NCBI RefSeq assembly: GCF_001685025.1
Contig: NZ_MAYU01000022.1
Coordinates: 62,001-126,000, forward strand
DNA: 64,000 nucleotides
Direction of reading: 5' to 3'
DNA from: Bacillus sp. FJAT-27225
GTDB lineage: Bacteria; Bacillota; Bacilli; Bacillales; Cytobacillaceae
Numbering within the stretch: the first letter of the stretch is position 1; every line of letters begins with the position of its first letter. Below are positions 16,443 to 24,876 of the stretch, piece by piece. The notes under the pieces are model-generated. The model saw only the letters and a list, made by a program, of their open reading frames with translations. It was not told the origin of the DNA and searched no databases. Made by a program: the position numbers and the translations under genes.

Positions 16443-17603
16443 TTAACTTGCTAATAATTCAGTTTCAGATTTTATATTCCGTTTAAAAAAGAACTTCATC
16501 ATTGGAGGAGTAACAATCGTTGTTACGATCACAACAACAATGATTGTTGCATACAAATCTGGAGTTACTAGATTTGATGCTAAGCCCATTGATGCGACAA
16601 TTAAGGCAACTTCACCGCGGGAAACCATTGCTGATCCGATTCCCATTGAGCTATTCCAGCCAAATCCAGAGAGTTTGGCACCAGCTCCTGCCCCAATAAA
16701 CTTAGTTAGAATAGCTAAAATACTAAGTAAGATAATTAGCCCTAAATTATCAAGAATGCCAGTAAATACAGCTGAAATACCAATGTAGGCAAAGAATACA
16801 GGAACAAAAATTGAGTAGCTGATCGTTTCAACCTTTTCAAAAACTTCGTGTTTGAACTTGGTTAAGCCTAAGGCAATACCTGCTATATAGGCTCCAATAA
16901 TGTTTGCAACACCCGTAATTTCTGCTGTAAATGCATAAATAAAACATATAATTAATGCAAATGAAATAACCGCCTCACTTACCGGTAATTTCGTGAGTCG
17001 ATTCATTACCCAAGGAACCACTTTCCAAGCAATTAAAATAGCAAAGACAAAGAATAATACTTTCTTTATTACCAATGCTGTTAATGATACATCCCCACCG
17101 CCAGCAAAGCTTATTAAGAATGCTAAAATGACCATTACCACGACATCATCAATAACAGCAGCACCAAGGATAGTCGTTCCTTCAGGGGTCTTTAAATGGT
17201 TCATCTCTTTAAGAGCTTGAACAGAGATACTTACACTTGTTGCAGAAAGCATGACGCCCAAGAACCAGGATTGCAAGTTCGTTAAACCCATCATTTCCCC
17301 TGCCAAGTATCCTAAAAACAATGGAACAATAATTCCTCCGAAACCAACAAACGCTGATGATTTACCAGAGCGTTTAAATTCACCGAGATCCGTTTCTAAA
17401 CCAGCGATAAACATCAACAAAATTACACCAATTGTGCTAAATGTAGCTAAGGTTTCTGTTGCTTCGATTAATCCAAACACAGATGGCCCCAGTAAAACAC
17501 CTACAATTATTTCCCCTAGTACGGAAGGTTGTCCGAACCTTACGCTCAGAGCACCTGCTAGCTTAGCAGCAATAATAATGAGTGCTAATTGAAGAATGAA
17601 CAT
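16443..17603 (-). CDS. CPA2-family Na+(K+)/H+ antiporter (NapA/GerN type)
   Basis: The 386-residue, 12-13-helix protein begins FILQLALIIIAAKLAGALSVRFGQPSVLGE and contains LGPSVFG, FIAGLETDLGEF and the double-aspartate ion site VIDDVVVMVILA (Asp near 152-153), all typical of the monovalent cation:proton antiporter-2 family. Its length (386) equals that of the Bacillus spore-germination antiporters GerN and GrmA and of NapA, and it lacks the C-terminal TrkA domain of KefB-like members. It would exchange Na+ or K+ for H+ at the membrane. GAAAGGAG precedes the ATG. A long hairpin and a palindromic operator lie upstream. Confidence 0.88.
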   Translation of the reverse strand: MFILQLALIIIAAKLAGALSVRFGQPSVLGEIIVGVLLGPSVFGLIEATETLATFSTIGVILLMFIAGLETDLGEFKRSGKSSAFVGFGGIIVPLFLGYLAGEMMGLTNLQSWFLGVMLSATSVSISVQALKEMNHLKTPEGTTILGAAVIDDVVVMVILAFLISFAGGGDVSLTALVIKKVLFFVFAILIAWKVVPWVMNRLTKLPVSEAVISFALIICFIYAFTAEITGVANIIGAYIAGIALGLTKFKHEVFEKVETISYSIFVPVFFAYIGISAVFTGILDNLGLIILLSILAILTKFIGAGAGAKLSGFGWNSSMGIGSAMVSRGEVALIVASMGLASNLVTPDLYATIIVVVIVTTIVTPPMMKFFFKRNIKSETELLAS

Positions 17604-17655
17604 ATACTTCTCCTTTCAAAATTTATTATTTTTTCAATAGAATAGAAGTGGAAAA

Positions 17656-17699
17656 GAGCCTGTCACCAAAGGGCATAGATATCCCTTGGTGACAGGCTC
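17656..17699. terminator. Strong hairpin between operator and antiporter start
   Basis: GAGCCTGTCACCAAAGGG pairs with CCCTTGGTGACAGGCTC, with one unpaired A. On the minus strand it lies downstream of the palindrome at 17728 and about 50 bp before the antiporter ATG, and is followed by TTTTCC. It could be an attenuator, or the terminator of a gene now lost. Confidence 0.55.
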
Positions 17700-17727
17700 C
17701 TCCAAAATTGTTTTCCTCTATTTTTAA

Positions 17728-17744
17728 TATACTAGTATACTAAC
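17728..17744. promoter_or_regulatory. Second copy of the TATACTAGTATACTAAC operator
   Basis: It is identical over 17 bp to 6949-6965 upstream of the GH3 gene and is placed about 130 bp before the antiporter start. The match is too long for chance in 64 kb. Confidence 0.5.
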
Positions 17745-17946
17745 ACAAACAATTTAGAGAAATAAAGTGATAGGATTTTCCATTCATCAAGTAGTTTGTT
17801 GAATAACGAACTCAACAAAAAAGCACCTTAACAGGCCACCAGCTATTGTTGAAGGAATATAAGCTTGAGATGGTACCTATATCTTTATTATATAAAGCTT
17901 CTGTTTGACATAGTGCGAAGGGGGAGGAATCAACATCGAAAAAAGA

Positions 17947-18489
17947 ATGTATAAACGAATTTTTACGAGAGTTGCTTTACATCAGACAAAGGCACATAGG
18001 ATTGCACTTGGGGCAATATTGGGAGGCATGGCTGCAATTCTCCAGTTTACCGGGGCACTTGGCGGAGCAGGTTATGCTTTTAGTATGGCTGCCACCCTTC
18101 CTATCGTCCTTGCATCAGTGGCAGCCCTCCAGACTGGTGTGTTGGCCTACTTGCTGGCAGTCTGTTTGCTGCTACTCATTCAGCCGAGTGAATTAATCGT
18201 GTTCCCGTTTACAACCGGCCTGCTCGGACTCAGTTTAGGTGCTGCACTGCACTTTTTCCGAAATAAAAGCATCATTGTCTTGTTTAGCGGGGCTAGCCTA
18301 ACAATCGGCATTGGCCTCATTGTAGAGCTGTTCGGATTCCCGATTCTTGGACCCGGTCTTTCTTCGGTCCTATCACCAAAAGTTTTGCCATTTGTATTTT
18401 TAGGTTCTGCTTTATACAGCTGGGGATGGATGGTGTTAAGCATGAAATTGATTTCACTGTTGAGCAGGCAGCTGAAAAGAGGCTCTTGA
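17947..18489 (+). CDS. Multi-pass membrane protein, ECF-S-like, unknown
   Basis: The 180-residue product has five or six hydrophobic segments separated by very short loops, a small basic N-terminus (YKRIFTRVALHQTKAHR) and Gly/Ala-rich helices, the look of substrate-binding (S) subunits of energy-coupling factor transporters, though I cannot name a family. The first standard start is the ATG at 17947, but GGGGGAGG lies 19 bases before it; an in-frame ATC at 17935 is at the ideal 7-base distance, and starting there adds four residues ending in EKR. Codon composition is uniform. The hairpin at 18493 follows directly. Confidence 0.65.
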   Translation: MYKRIFTRVALHQTKAHRIALGAILGGMAAILQFTGALGGAGYAFSMAATLPIVLASVAALQTGVLAYLLAVCLLLLIQPSELIVFPFTTGLLGLSLGAALHFFRNKSIIVLFSGASLTIGIGLIVELFGFPILGPGLSSVLSPKVLPFVFLGSALYSWGWMVLSMKLISLLSRQLKRGS

Positions 18490-18492
18490 ACC

Positions 18493-18530
18493 AAAAAGGA
18501 TGTAAAGGGATATGCCCTCTACATCCTTTT
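18493..18530. terminator. Bidirectional terminator
   Basis: AAAAGGATGTAAAGGG and CCCTCTACATCCTTTT pair with one mismatch around ATATG. It is shared by the convergent genes ending at 18489 and 18529. Confidence 0.85.
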
Positions 18531-19104
18531 ATTGTAGTTTTAAAAGGGATTCAAGCACTTCATCGGTCGTAACGATTGTAGCAAATTCCTTATGGAGAGT
18601 AGCCAATTCCAGCTCATGGACCACTTCTGGCGCGTGTCTTTTATTAGTATGATCAGTGATTTCGAAGGCCGCCGTCGCATCAGACACCAGGAAATTTGTA
18701 TAGCCAAGATTGCCTGCCATCCTCGTCGTTGTGGAGACACAGTGCTGTGTTGATAGGCCAGTGATAATCAGTGATTTAATCTGTTTTTCTTTTAAAAAGC
18801 TTTCTAGAGGAGTACCAATGAATGCACTGTTCACATTCTTGGGAAACACTTCTTCGCCTTCTATCGGACTGATTGCATCCTTGATTCTGACGTTTTCTGC
18901 ATCCTTATAATTTAAAGGCGAGTGCGGCAGCAACGATAAATGCTGTGAATAGATTACAATTCCTTTGCGCTTCCTCCATTCTGTCAGCAGACGGTAAATG
19001 TTGTCCTCTGCCTCACGGTTGTTTCGCTGCCCCCAATAAGGGTCATCAAACCCGTTTTGGACGTCTAAAATAAGCAATGCTGGTATGTCAATTAGTTGTA
19101 TCAA
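18529..19104 (-). CDS. Isochorismatase-family cysteine hydrolase
   Basis: The protein of about 191 residues has the catalytic triad of the family: Asp in ALLILDVQNGF, Lys in VFPKNVNSAF and Cys in ITGLSTQHCVSTTTRMAG. Members hydrolyse amides such as nicotinamide, carbamoylsarcosine or related small molecules; the sequence does not tell which. I start at a TTG with GGAGGG 6 bases before it (MIQLIDIPALLIL), since the ATG 18 bases earlier overlaps that ribosome site. It is single-gene and convergent with the ECF-S-like gene. Confidence 0.88.
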   Translation of the reverse strand: MIQLIDIPALLILDVQNGFDDPYWGQRNNREAEDNIYRLLTEWRKRKGIVIYSQHLSLLPHSPLNYKDAENVRIKDAISPIEGEEVFPKNVNSAFIGTPLESFLKEKQIKSLIITGLSTQHCVSTTTRMAGNLGYTNFLVSDATAAFEITDHTNKRHAPEVVHELELATLHKEFATIVTTDEVLESLLKLQ

Positions 19105-19244
19105 TTGTATCCCTCCATCCACATCATTCCCTTATCTTTTCCCTCTCCTTCCCTTTTATCCGCATTAGAAAAACTGGGATTCGCCAGTATTATCAGCGAA
19201 TAGCACAGTTTTTCTTTTTGCGTCAAGAAGACTTTCCTATTAAT

Positions 19245-19270
19245 AAAAAAACATGCCGGTTTGGCATGCG
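19245..19270 (-). terminator. Terminator after the YqcI/YcgG gene
   Basis: CATGCCGG and its partner around TTTGGCATG form a short GC-rich stem; on the minus strand it reads GCATGCCAAACCGGCATG followed by TTTTTTTATT. Confidence 0.8.
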
Positions 19271-19276
19271 ACAGAA

Positions 19277-20014
19277 CTACTCATCCTTCTTTTTTAAAAA
19301 GTGATGGAAAGGACATTTGGAAAGGGTTTTATCGTCGTCCCGGAGGAAATATTGCTTCCATTCATAGTTGTCTTCATTTCCATACATATTTAAATCGGGA
19401 TGAATTGGGGCGGTATCATAATTGGAAAGCCGTTTTCGGATATTCAACTTGATTTTTGATGCCCTGTCCGGAGTTTTATTGAATTCGACCAGCACCGACC
19501 TCGGTGTGATGGCGAGCATCATATAAGGAAAATGCCTGCTTTGCCGGTTTTTATGGGCGGGTGTACCGCAATATACAAAGTACTGTTCATCATGGAAACA
19601 AAATTCCCATAACGTATTTTCCGGATCTTGGGGAATGTGCTCTGGCCATTCCTTCTTATCCAAAAGGCTGCTTCGGCTCAGCTGGTCCCAAAAAATTCGT
19701 TCATATTCCTCGACTGTTAGCAGTTCCTTATGGTTTTTTTTATAAAAAAGAACAAGGGATGTGTAACTGCCCAGTTCTTTATAGTAAGTTGAATACTCTT
19801 CCAATGCACGGGCAAGTTCAGAGACTGCCGTTGCGTCCAGGGGGGCAGGAAGGAATCCGTATCGGAAGTGGTCAAGCTGATGGCCCATTGTTGCCGGGAT
19901 GCAGGGAAACGGTTTCGTTCGATCCTGCATTTTAGCTGAAAACGTGGCAACCGCATCTTTTTTCCACGCATCAACTTCTGATTGAAGTACAGCTTCCTTA
20001 GTAAAAAGAGTCAT
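19277..20014 (-). CDS. YqcI/YcgG-family protein
   Basis: The product of about 245 residues has the family order: PFPCIPATMGHQLDHFRYGFL, then YTSLVLFYKK, WDQLSRSSLLD, WEFCFHDEQYFVYCGTPAHKNRQSRHF and MLAITPRSVLVEFN, ending in CPFHHFLKKKDE. These proteins are widespread in Bacillus and actinobacteria, and some act as free-standing heme-dependent or N-oxygenase-like enzymes; a function here is only inferred. I use the ATG at 20014 because AGGAGG is 8 bases upstream; the frame is open 34 codons further without a site. Confidence 0.85.
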   Translation of the reverse strand: MTLFTKEAVLQSEVDAWKKDAVATFSAKMQDRTKPFPCIPATMGHQLDHFRYGFLPAPLDATAVSELARALEEYSTYYKELGSYTSLVLFYKKNHKELLTVEEYERIFWDQLSRSSLLDKKEWPEHIPQDPENTLWEFCFHDEQYFVYCGTPAHKNRQSRHFPYMMLAITPRSVLVEFNKTPDRASKIKLNIRKRLSNYDTAPIHPDLNMYGNEDNYEWKQYFLRDDDKTLSKCPFHHFLKKKDE

Positions 20015-20332
20015 AAATGGGGCCTCCTCTCTCTTCTTTACACTATTCATTGGAGGCTCCCCGTGACACTGGATCGGGTGAGTGTGAATTGCTAATGGAT
20101 ACTTTCTACCTGACATTAGGGTCGGTACCTCAAGTCATCGAAATGTTCTTGTGGTGTAAGACTGCAGCACAAAGTTATTAATTAAAATTTTAAATGACTT
20201 AAGAAACATTCGGGATATCACTGCGTATTTTTTCGTAGTTTTCAATATTTACAAAAACTGACAATATCCTTGGTTTTCAAACCTATCTGCTTAGAGTTAT
20301 AATAGTTTTGTAAAAATAAGGAGGAAATTACC

Positions 20333-21160
20333 TTGAAAACCTCACTAGAGATAACTCTGCAGGAAATGGCCGATAAAGTTAAAAGCCTTAAAGAAGAGTT
20401 GGCTGAACGGAGATTTGATGCTGTTCCCAATATGTATTCCGTCTCCGTTAATGGCTCATTAAAGCATTGGCGGGAGAACCTGATCGTGATTTTCGCGCAG
20501 TCCATTTTTGATAGTTTGGAAAATACATATGCAAATTTAAAAGATTGGGGTGCGGAGGGGGTCAATCTGCTCGTCAATCTGGATTTGCCGCTTGATTTGG
20601 CGATTGAGGAAGTTCGATTTTACCGGAATACGATTGGGGAAATTATTAGAGATGAGTCTTTAAAGTATCACCTTACAATCCCGGAGTTTTATGATATTAT
20701 TTCAAGGTTCGATTCAGTTGTTGACCGGGCTGTCCATTGGTTAAGCTTATCTTACTCGGAAACTTATGCTGCCCGGATTACTGCTGCCGAGCTAACTGCC
20801 CTGGAGCTGTCAATCCCGATTGTACGGATTTCAGAGGAAATTGGAATCCTGCCTTTAATCGGGGATATTGATACAAAACGGTCTCAGGAACTGATGGAAT
20901 AAGCCCTGAAATATGGTTCTTCATTAAATCTCAGTCATATCATTATTGATTTATCAGGCGTACCAATCATTGATACAATGGTTGCCAATCATATCTTCAA
21001 GGTTGTGAATGCGCTTAAGTTGATCGGTATTGAATCGATCTTGACTGGCATCCGCCCAGAAATCGCGCAGACGATGGTCAACATCGGCATAGAAATAACT
21101 GGCATTTCCACGTTTGGAAGTCTTCACCATGCAGTGAGGTACCTTCAAGCAAAGAAATAA
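20333..21160 (+). pseudogene. RsbR-type stressosome protein interrupted by an in-frame TAA
   Basis: TTG at 20333 follows AAGGAGG. The first 189 codons give an RsbR-type N-terminal non-heme globin domain and linker (LTALELSIPIVRISEEIGILPLIGDID). At 20900-20902 a TAA ends translation, yet the same frame continues at once with ALKYGSSLNLSHIIIDLSGV and DTMVANHIF, then GIRPEIAQTMVNIGIE, to a stop at 21160: a full STAS domain with its phospho-acceptor Thr. Family members are one chain of about 275 residues, so one base change has cut off the STAS domain. The ATG inside it (20978) has no ribosome site. A sequence error is the alternative. Confidence 0.85.
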
Positions 21161-21291
21161 TTTGGCAAAGTACATTCGGGCAGAATGTGCTTTGCCAAAT
21201 TAATGTCAGTTTTCGTAACTATTTTATGCTATACTTATAGTATTAACAGGGACAATTGACTTATCTTAGTTCTCCCTTTAAGGAGGCAAGC

Positions 21292-21663
21292 ATGGAAAAA
21301 ATAAGCGTATTCCTTGATGATTACCGAAATCCGCCCCCTGGTTATGCATTGGTAAAAACGATTGATGAGTGTATTTATTTATTACTAAATCAAGAAATCA
21401 ATCATCTTTCTCTCGATCACGATTTGGTGGACAAAACACGAAATGGACTTCTTTTAGTAAAAATCATGGTAGAAAAAGGCTTATTTGCCGGCCGAATTAC
21501 AGTCCACTCTGCCAACTCGGTTGGCGGAAAAGCAATGTATACCTATCTTAAAGACGCGCAACTCCACTTCAAAATGCCGAACAAAATCATTGTTTCCCTA
21601 AAACCCCTTCCCCTGGACTTCATTCCTTCCAGAGTACTCCAACATTATTCAGATACCCTGTAA
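21292..21663 (+). CDS. Stand-alone cyclic-phosphate-processing receiver (cREC) domain protein
   Basis: The 123-residue protein starts SVFLDDYRNPPPGYALVKTIDE and continues LSLDHDLVDKTRNGLLL, the two acidic motifs of the cREC receiver-like domain (DD-R-P and SLDHDL). Its function is thought to involve nucleotide or cyclic-phosphate signalling; the protein has no effector domain. The ATG at 21292 is 5 bases behind AAGGAGG; an earlier ATG has no site. It lies 130 bp after the broken RsbR gene and is followed by a terminator. Confidence 0.78.
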   Translation: MEKISVFLDDYRNPPPGYALVKTIDECIYLLLNQEINHLSLDHDLVDKTRNGLLLVKIMVEKGLFAGRITVHSANSVGGKAMYTYLKDAQLHFKMPNKIIVSLKPLPLDFIPSRVLQHYSDTL

Positions 21664-21715
21664 CCTTCCCGATTGTAGCTGTCCCCAGCGTTAACCTGCT
21701 TTTTAAAATGCAAAG

Positions 21716-21743
21716 CACCTGTCCAGCTGTGGGGACAGGTTTG
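21716..21743 (+). terminator. Terminator after the cREC gene
   Basis: ACCTGTCC and GGACAGGT pair around AGCTGTGG and lead into TTGGTTTTG on the plus strand. Confidence 0.65.
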
Positions 21744-21794
21744 GTTTTGAATCGCCTACTAATTAGCAAGTAACTTGGAAGCAAAAATAGGTAC

Positions 21795-21832
21795 AAAAAG
21801 GCTTGGAGACGTATATATGGCTCCAAGCCTTT
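21795..21832. terminator. Terminator, AAAGGCTTGGAG type
   Basis: AAAAAGGCTTGGAG and CTCCAAGCCTTT pair around a 12-base loop. It is the likely terminator of the lipoprotein gene ending at 21873. Confidence 0.8.
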
Positions 21833-21872
21833 GCTATTATGACTTTGTTAAACTAATGAATAAGATTTCAAG

Positions 21873-22337
21873 CTATTTTATGTACTCAACGTCCAAGCTG
21901 TTTGGTGATTTATTTGTATATGAAATCCAATAATTAATCTCATTAGAGTATTTTACTTGTTTTGCATATTCCCCAAAGACTTTTACGTAATTTATGCCAG
22001 TTTCCTTCGGGATCATCACATTTACATGAATCGGGTCAGAAATAAACGTATCATCACCACTCAATTCTAGGCCTCCAAAGCCTATCTCCCAATCTAATTT
22101 ACCATTGTGTATCTTGATAAATCCGATATTTAATTGCTCATTTTCTTTGCTCTTATAAATGACAACAATATAATCTCCTTTAATGTCGTAGTCGATCATT
22201 CTTTCATAATCTCTGCCTTCACTGCTTTCAAGAATTTTTACGATTTCATTCTCAAGGGAAGTTTCTTTAGAACATCCTAACAACAAAAAAATCAAAATAA
22301 ATGAGAACACACTATATGCTCGTTTTTTACTACCCAA
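21873..22337 (-). CDS. Small lipoprotein, unknown
   Basis: A TTG at 22337 lies 5 bases after AAGGAGGGGG and gives the signal peptide GSKKRAYSVFSFILIFLLLGC with lipobox LLLGC, so Cys22 should be lipidated. The mature part of about 132 residues is acidic, with DYERMIDYDIKGDYIVVIYKS and WEIGFGGLELSG. I do not recognise a family; it resembles many small Bacillus lipoproteins expressed under stress. The longer frame upstream would bury the signal peptide and is rejected. Confidence 0.75.
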   Translation of the reverse strand: MGSKKRAYSVFSFILIFLLLGCSKETSLENEIVKILESSEGRDYERMIDYDIKGDYIVVIYKSKENEQLNIGFIKIHNGKLDWEIGFGGLELSGDDTFISDPIHVNVMIPKETGINYVKVFGEYAKQVKYSNEINYWISYTNKSPNSLDVEYIK

Positions 22338-22483
22338 GTTCTCCCCCTCCTTTATATTTCTTACCATTATATTCTCCAATTTAACATTAACTTCCTTTAC
22401 TTTAATTGGGATTACAACAAAAAAGAGCATAATCCTTTTGGGATTAATGCCCTTATTTGAATACAGTATAAAGCAAATCGAAC

Positions 22484-22642
22484 CTACTTGACGGTTTCAC
22501 TTCTAAACTTCAGCTCCGAAAAATGGACCAGTTCAACTTTGTTGTCTGACTCATCTTTTTTTATCACTTCACAAAATCCGGATGCATACTGAACAATCAA
22601 TAAATATTCTTTTCCCTTATATAATACAGGAAGGTTTTTCAT
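22484..22642 (-). CDS. Small soluble protein, unknown (52 aa)
   Basis: An ATG at 22642 gives MKNLPVLYKGKEYLLIVQYA followed by an acidic and basic tail, ending SELKFRSETVK. The composition is beta-rich (SH3-like) and codon use looks normal. The ribosome site (GCGGATG) is weak, hence low confidence. It would be upstream of the lipoprotein gene on the same strand. Confidence 0.4.
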   Translation of the reverse strand: MKNLPVLYKGKEYLLIVQYASGFCEVIKKDESDNKVELVHFSELKFRSETVK

Positions 22643-23023
22643 GGTATTATCACATCCGCTGCTTTTAAACCTATTTTAATTCCATTATATAAATATGTCT
22701 GTGGATATTGTGTGATAATTATTATTCATTAAATATTTCCAATTCAGTTAAACAACACCTATAAATCTTACAAAATTGTATCCTATTCCTTTTTAGGTCA
22801 AGGTCCGCTGCATTAAATAGCAGCTATTCGTAAATAGCTGCTTTCATACGTCAACCTCCTCCTTTGTTTATCGTCGGTTAGATAACTTCTAGATTGAGCT
22901 TTTTCTCCATTCAAATAAATCCTTTTTACCACTTTAGTCTAGAGGGGTCGGACAATAAACAATTCCTTGTATCTATATGTTAGTAATCTTTTATTAGAAC
23001 TATTTAATGAATTGGGGTATGTC
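22643..23023. other. Intergenic region with a seven-codon leader and hairpin
   Basis: About 380 bp. It holds the short start MKAAIYE-stop at 22824-22847 and a hairpin across it (22819-22842). No other gene. Confidence 0.5.
22824..22847 (-). other. Seven-codon reading frame MKAAIYE behind a very strong ribosome site
   Basis: AAAGGAGGAGG lies 7 bases before the ATG at 22847, then MKAAIYE and TAG. The codons lie inside an inverted repeat, AGCAGCTATT/AATAGCTGCT. MKAA-x-YE is how zinc alcohol dehydrogenases start, so it is either a decayed gene head or a regulatory leader. Confidence 0.35.
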
Positions 23024-23530
23024 TTATTTAATCTTTTTCTGTTTAATTATTCCTATTACAATCGGGATTAGAACACTTACTATTGCTATTGGCAGGAACC
23101 ATGCTCCAAATCCGTTTCCGGTACCTAATGCAATTGAAACGGATTCAATTAAGATTAACGCAAAGATGATTAAACATATATTTTTTAATTGATTTGCCAG
23201 TTTTCTGCTTATCAAGTAAAACTCTTTAGCATTCTCTATCCTGAATCGTTCTGGATAATTGTGTGATTCCGGGAACTTTTCAAGTAGTTGCATTAATAAT
23301 GCAATAAATGCACCGATTATAGGTAATATAAAAAGTTCCATCTTTGAACCCCAACGATCGACTTCACCTAACGCATTGTAATGTGCTGGAACTTTGTCAG
23401 GAAGCCAACTCCAAGTGTAGATTAAAAAGATTAACGAGCCTATATAAAATGAATACCCTATGAAATCCCAAATCCACTCACTCTTAGTTTTAGATATTTT
23501 AATTTTAGGTCTTTTCCAGGAATTTGACAT
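23024..23530 (-). CDS. DUF1648-domain membrane protein
   Basis: The product of about 168 residues has membrane segments near 20-40, 75-95, 117-137 and 142-162. WSWLPDKVPAHYNALGEVDRWGSKME contains the DUF1648 signature (LPxxVPxHYNxxGxxDRWG) seen at the N-terminus of SdpI immunity proteins and in their short relatives. This one lacks SdpI's C-terminal half. ATG at 23530 is 9 bases behind AAGGAG. It stands alone. Confidence 0.8.
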   Translation of the reverse strand: MSNSWKRPKIKISKTKSEWIWDFIGYSFYIGSLIFLIYTWSWLPDKVPAHYNALGEVDRWGSKMELFILPIIGAFIALLMQLLEKFPESHNYPERFRIENAKEFYLISRKLANQLKNICLIIFALILIESVSIALGTGNGFGAWFLPIAIVSVLIPIVIGIIKQKKIK

Positions 23531-23766
23531 TTCCATCAACTCCTTCATTTTTCTAACACAATTTTTCTAAAACATCATATATTCTATACGAATAGAATAT
23601 AAATCTGTTTCGCGTTTTTTCACTAACCTGCCCCGTTCGTCCGATAATAAAAAAAGAATAGACTAGTAACCCGCCCGACCCATTCGGCGGGGGAAACTTT
23701 CATAAAAAAAGGGCGACTGCCCCCACCAAATCTGAGTTTTGGAAGAGGAATGCGTCACCCGTTTGT

Positions 23767-24195
23767 TCAATAAGCATTGGATTGAAATATCTTCGTTATG
23801 TATGCAATAAGAAAACCTCTATCTTCAGGAAAGGTTAATTCTAAAGTCTTTATTTCATCTACTGTTTTCCAAGCAATATCATAAATGAGATGATCAGGGT
23901 CTTGAAAGTTTCTTTTTCCTCCCACAACCTTTACTAAGAAATAATGGACTTCTACTGATAAAGTATGTTGTTCATAAGTCCTTCTTTTAACCTTAATTTC
24001 TTCCACAATTTCGGTTGAATACCCCGTTTCTTCTTTAATCTCCCTTATACAGCACTCTTCGAAAGTCTCACCGTGTTCTCTTCCTCCCGATGGAATCGAC
24101 CAGGTTTTTTTCTCTTCAGGCTTTCCTTGTAATACCATTAACAATTGACCATTTTCATTCATACATACACCCGAAGAACCTAACCATTTCTGCAC
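23767..24195 (-). CDS. NUDIX hydrolase
   Basis: The 142-residue protein has a full NUDIX box: GGREHGETFEECCIREIKEETGY (G-x5-E-x7-REUxEExGU) near residues 37-59. Family members hydrolyse nucleoside diphosphates linked to another moiety, with Mg2+. The GTG start is 5-6 bases after GGAGGAAC. Substrate unknown; no partner gene nearby. Confidence 0.88.
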   Translation of the reverse strand: MQKWLGSSGVCMNENGQLLMVLQGKPEEKKTWSIPSGGREHGETFEECCIREIKEETGYSTEIVEEIKVKRRTYEQHTLSVEVHYFLVKVVGGKRNFQDPDHLIYDIAWKTVDEIKTLELTFPEDRGFLIAYITKIFQSNAY

Positions 24196-24876
24196 TTAAT
24201 GTTCCTCCATTATATAACCGTCTAACTAATAGAGTTCTGCAAATTCCATAAAACCCCTTCTCACTACGAAACGGCTAATAACAAAAAAGCTGTCGTCAAT
24301 CGTTGACAACCCTCGGCCACTCAATTCAACATCATCCAAAAACATACTTTCCCAAACTTTCAAAGAAACACAATCCAACACTCTGGAATATGGTCTAACA
24401 GATTAGAAAACTTTTAAATTGTAAAGATGCTAGCCATTTTATCTCCCTCAATTGTAATTATATCGCCCTCATTCACAACTATATCACCCTCAACATTCAC
24501 CGTATCGGACGTATTCATGACTTCGACACAACTTCCCCTACTGTTTTCACATCACAGCCACCCTCGCAGTTGTTAGTCAAGAGCGCACTTGTTGACTTCC
24601 TGCAGTCAAATTCGCTGCATGTAAAATCGTACAGTAGAGAATACAAAGAAGCAGCCTAGGATAAAGGCTGCTTGGCACGGTACAAATGTTAGAGTTTGAG
24701 TCACGTCAATTCAACAGATGCACGTTTCATTTTTGCAAAAGAAAAAGGTCGGATTATTAAACGTGATGAAATAAAAATTAATATTTAATTACTATTTGGA
24801 TTGAAGCTCGTCTATGATTGAATATATCGGATAGAATGAACTTGTACAGATTACTAATTTATAAGGAGGATGTTGA
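24196..24876. other. Long intergenic region with a possible decayed gene
   Basis: About 680 bp. The only coding-like part is the two-frame fragment at 24414-24650. The rest shows no gene, tRNA or clear repeat. Confidence 0.5.
24414..24650 (-). pseudogene. Possible decayed small gene, beta-repeat end
   Basis: In one minus-strand frame CSEFDCRKSTSALLTNNCEG and more run to a stop; an overlapping frame then gives VEGDIVVNEGDIITIEGD, a short periodic beta-type stretch, ending at 24414. Cysteine-rich then valine/glycine repeats suggest a broken gene of about 75 codons. There is no ribosome site, so I give this little weight. Confidence 0.22.
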
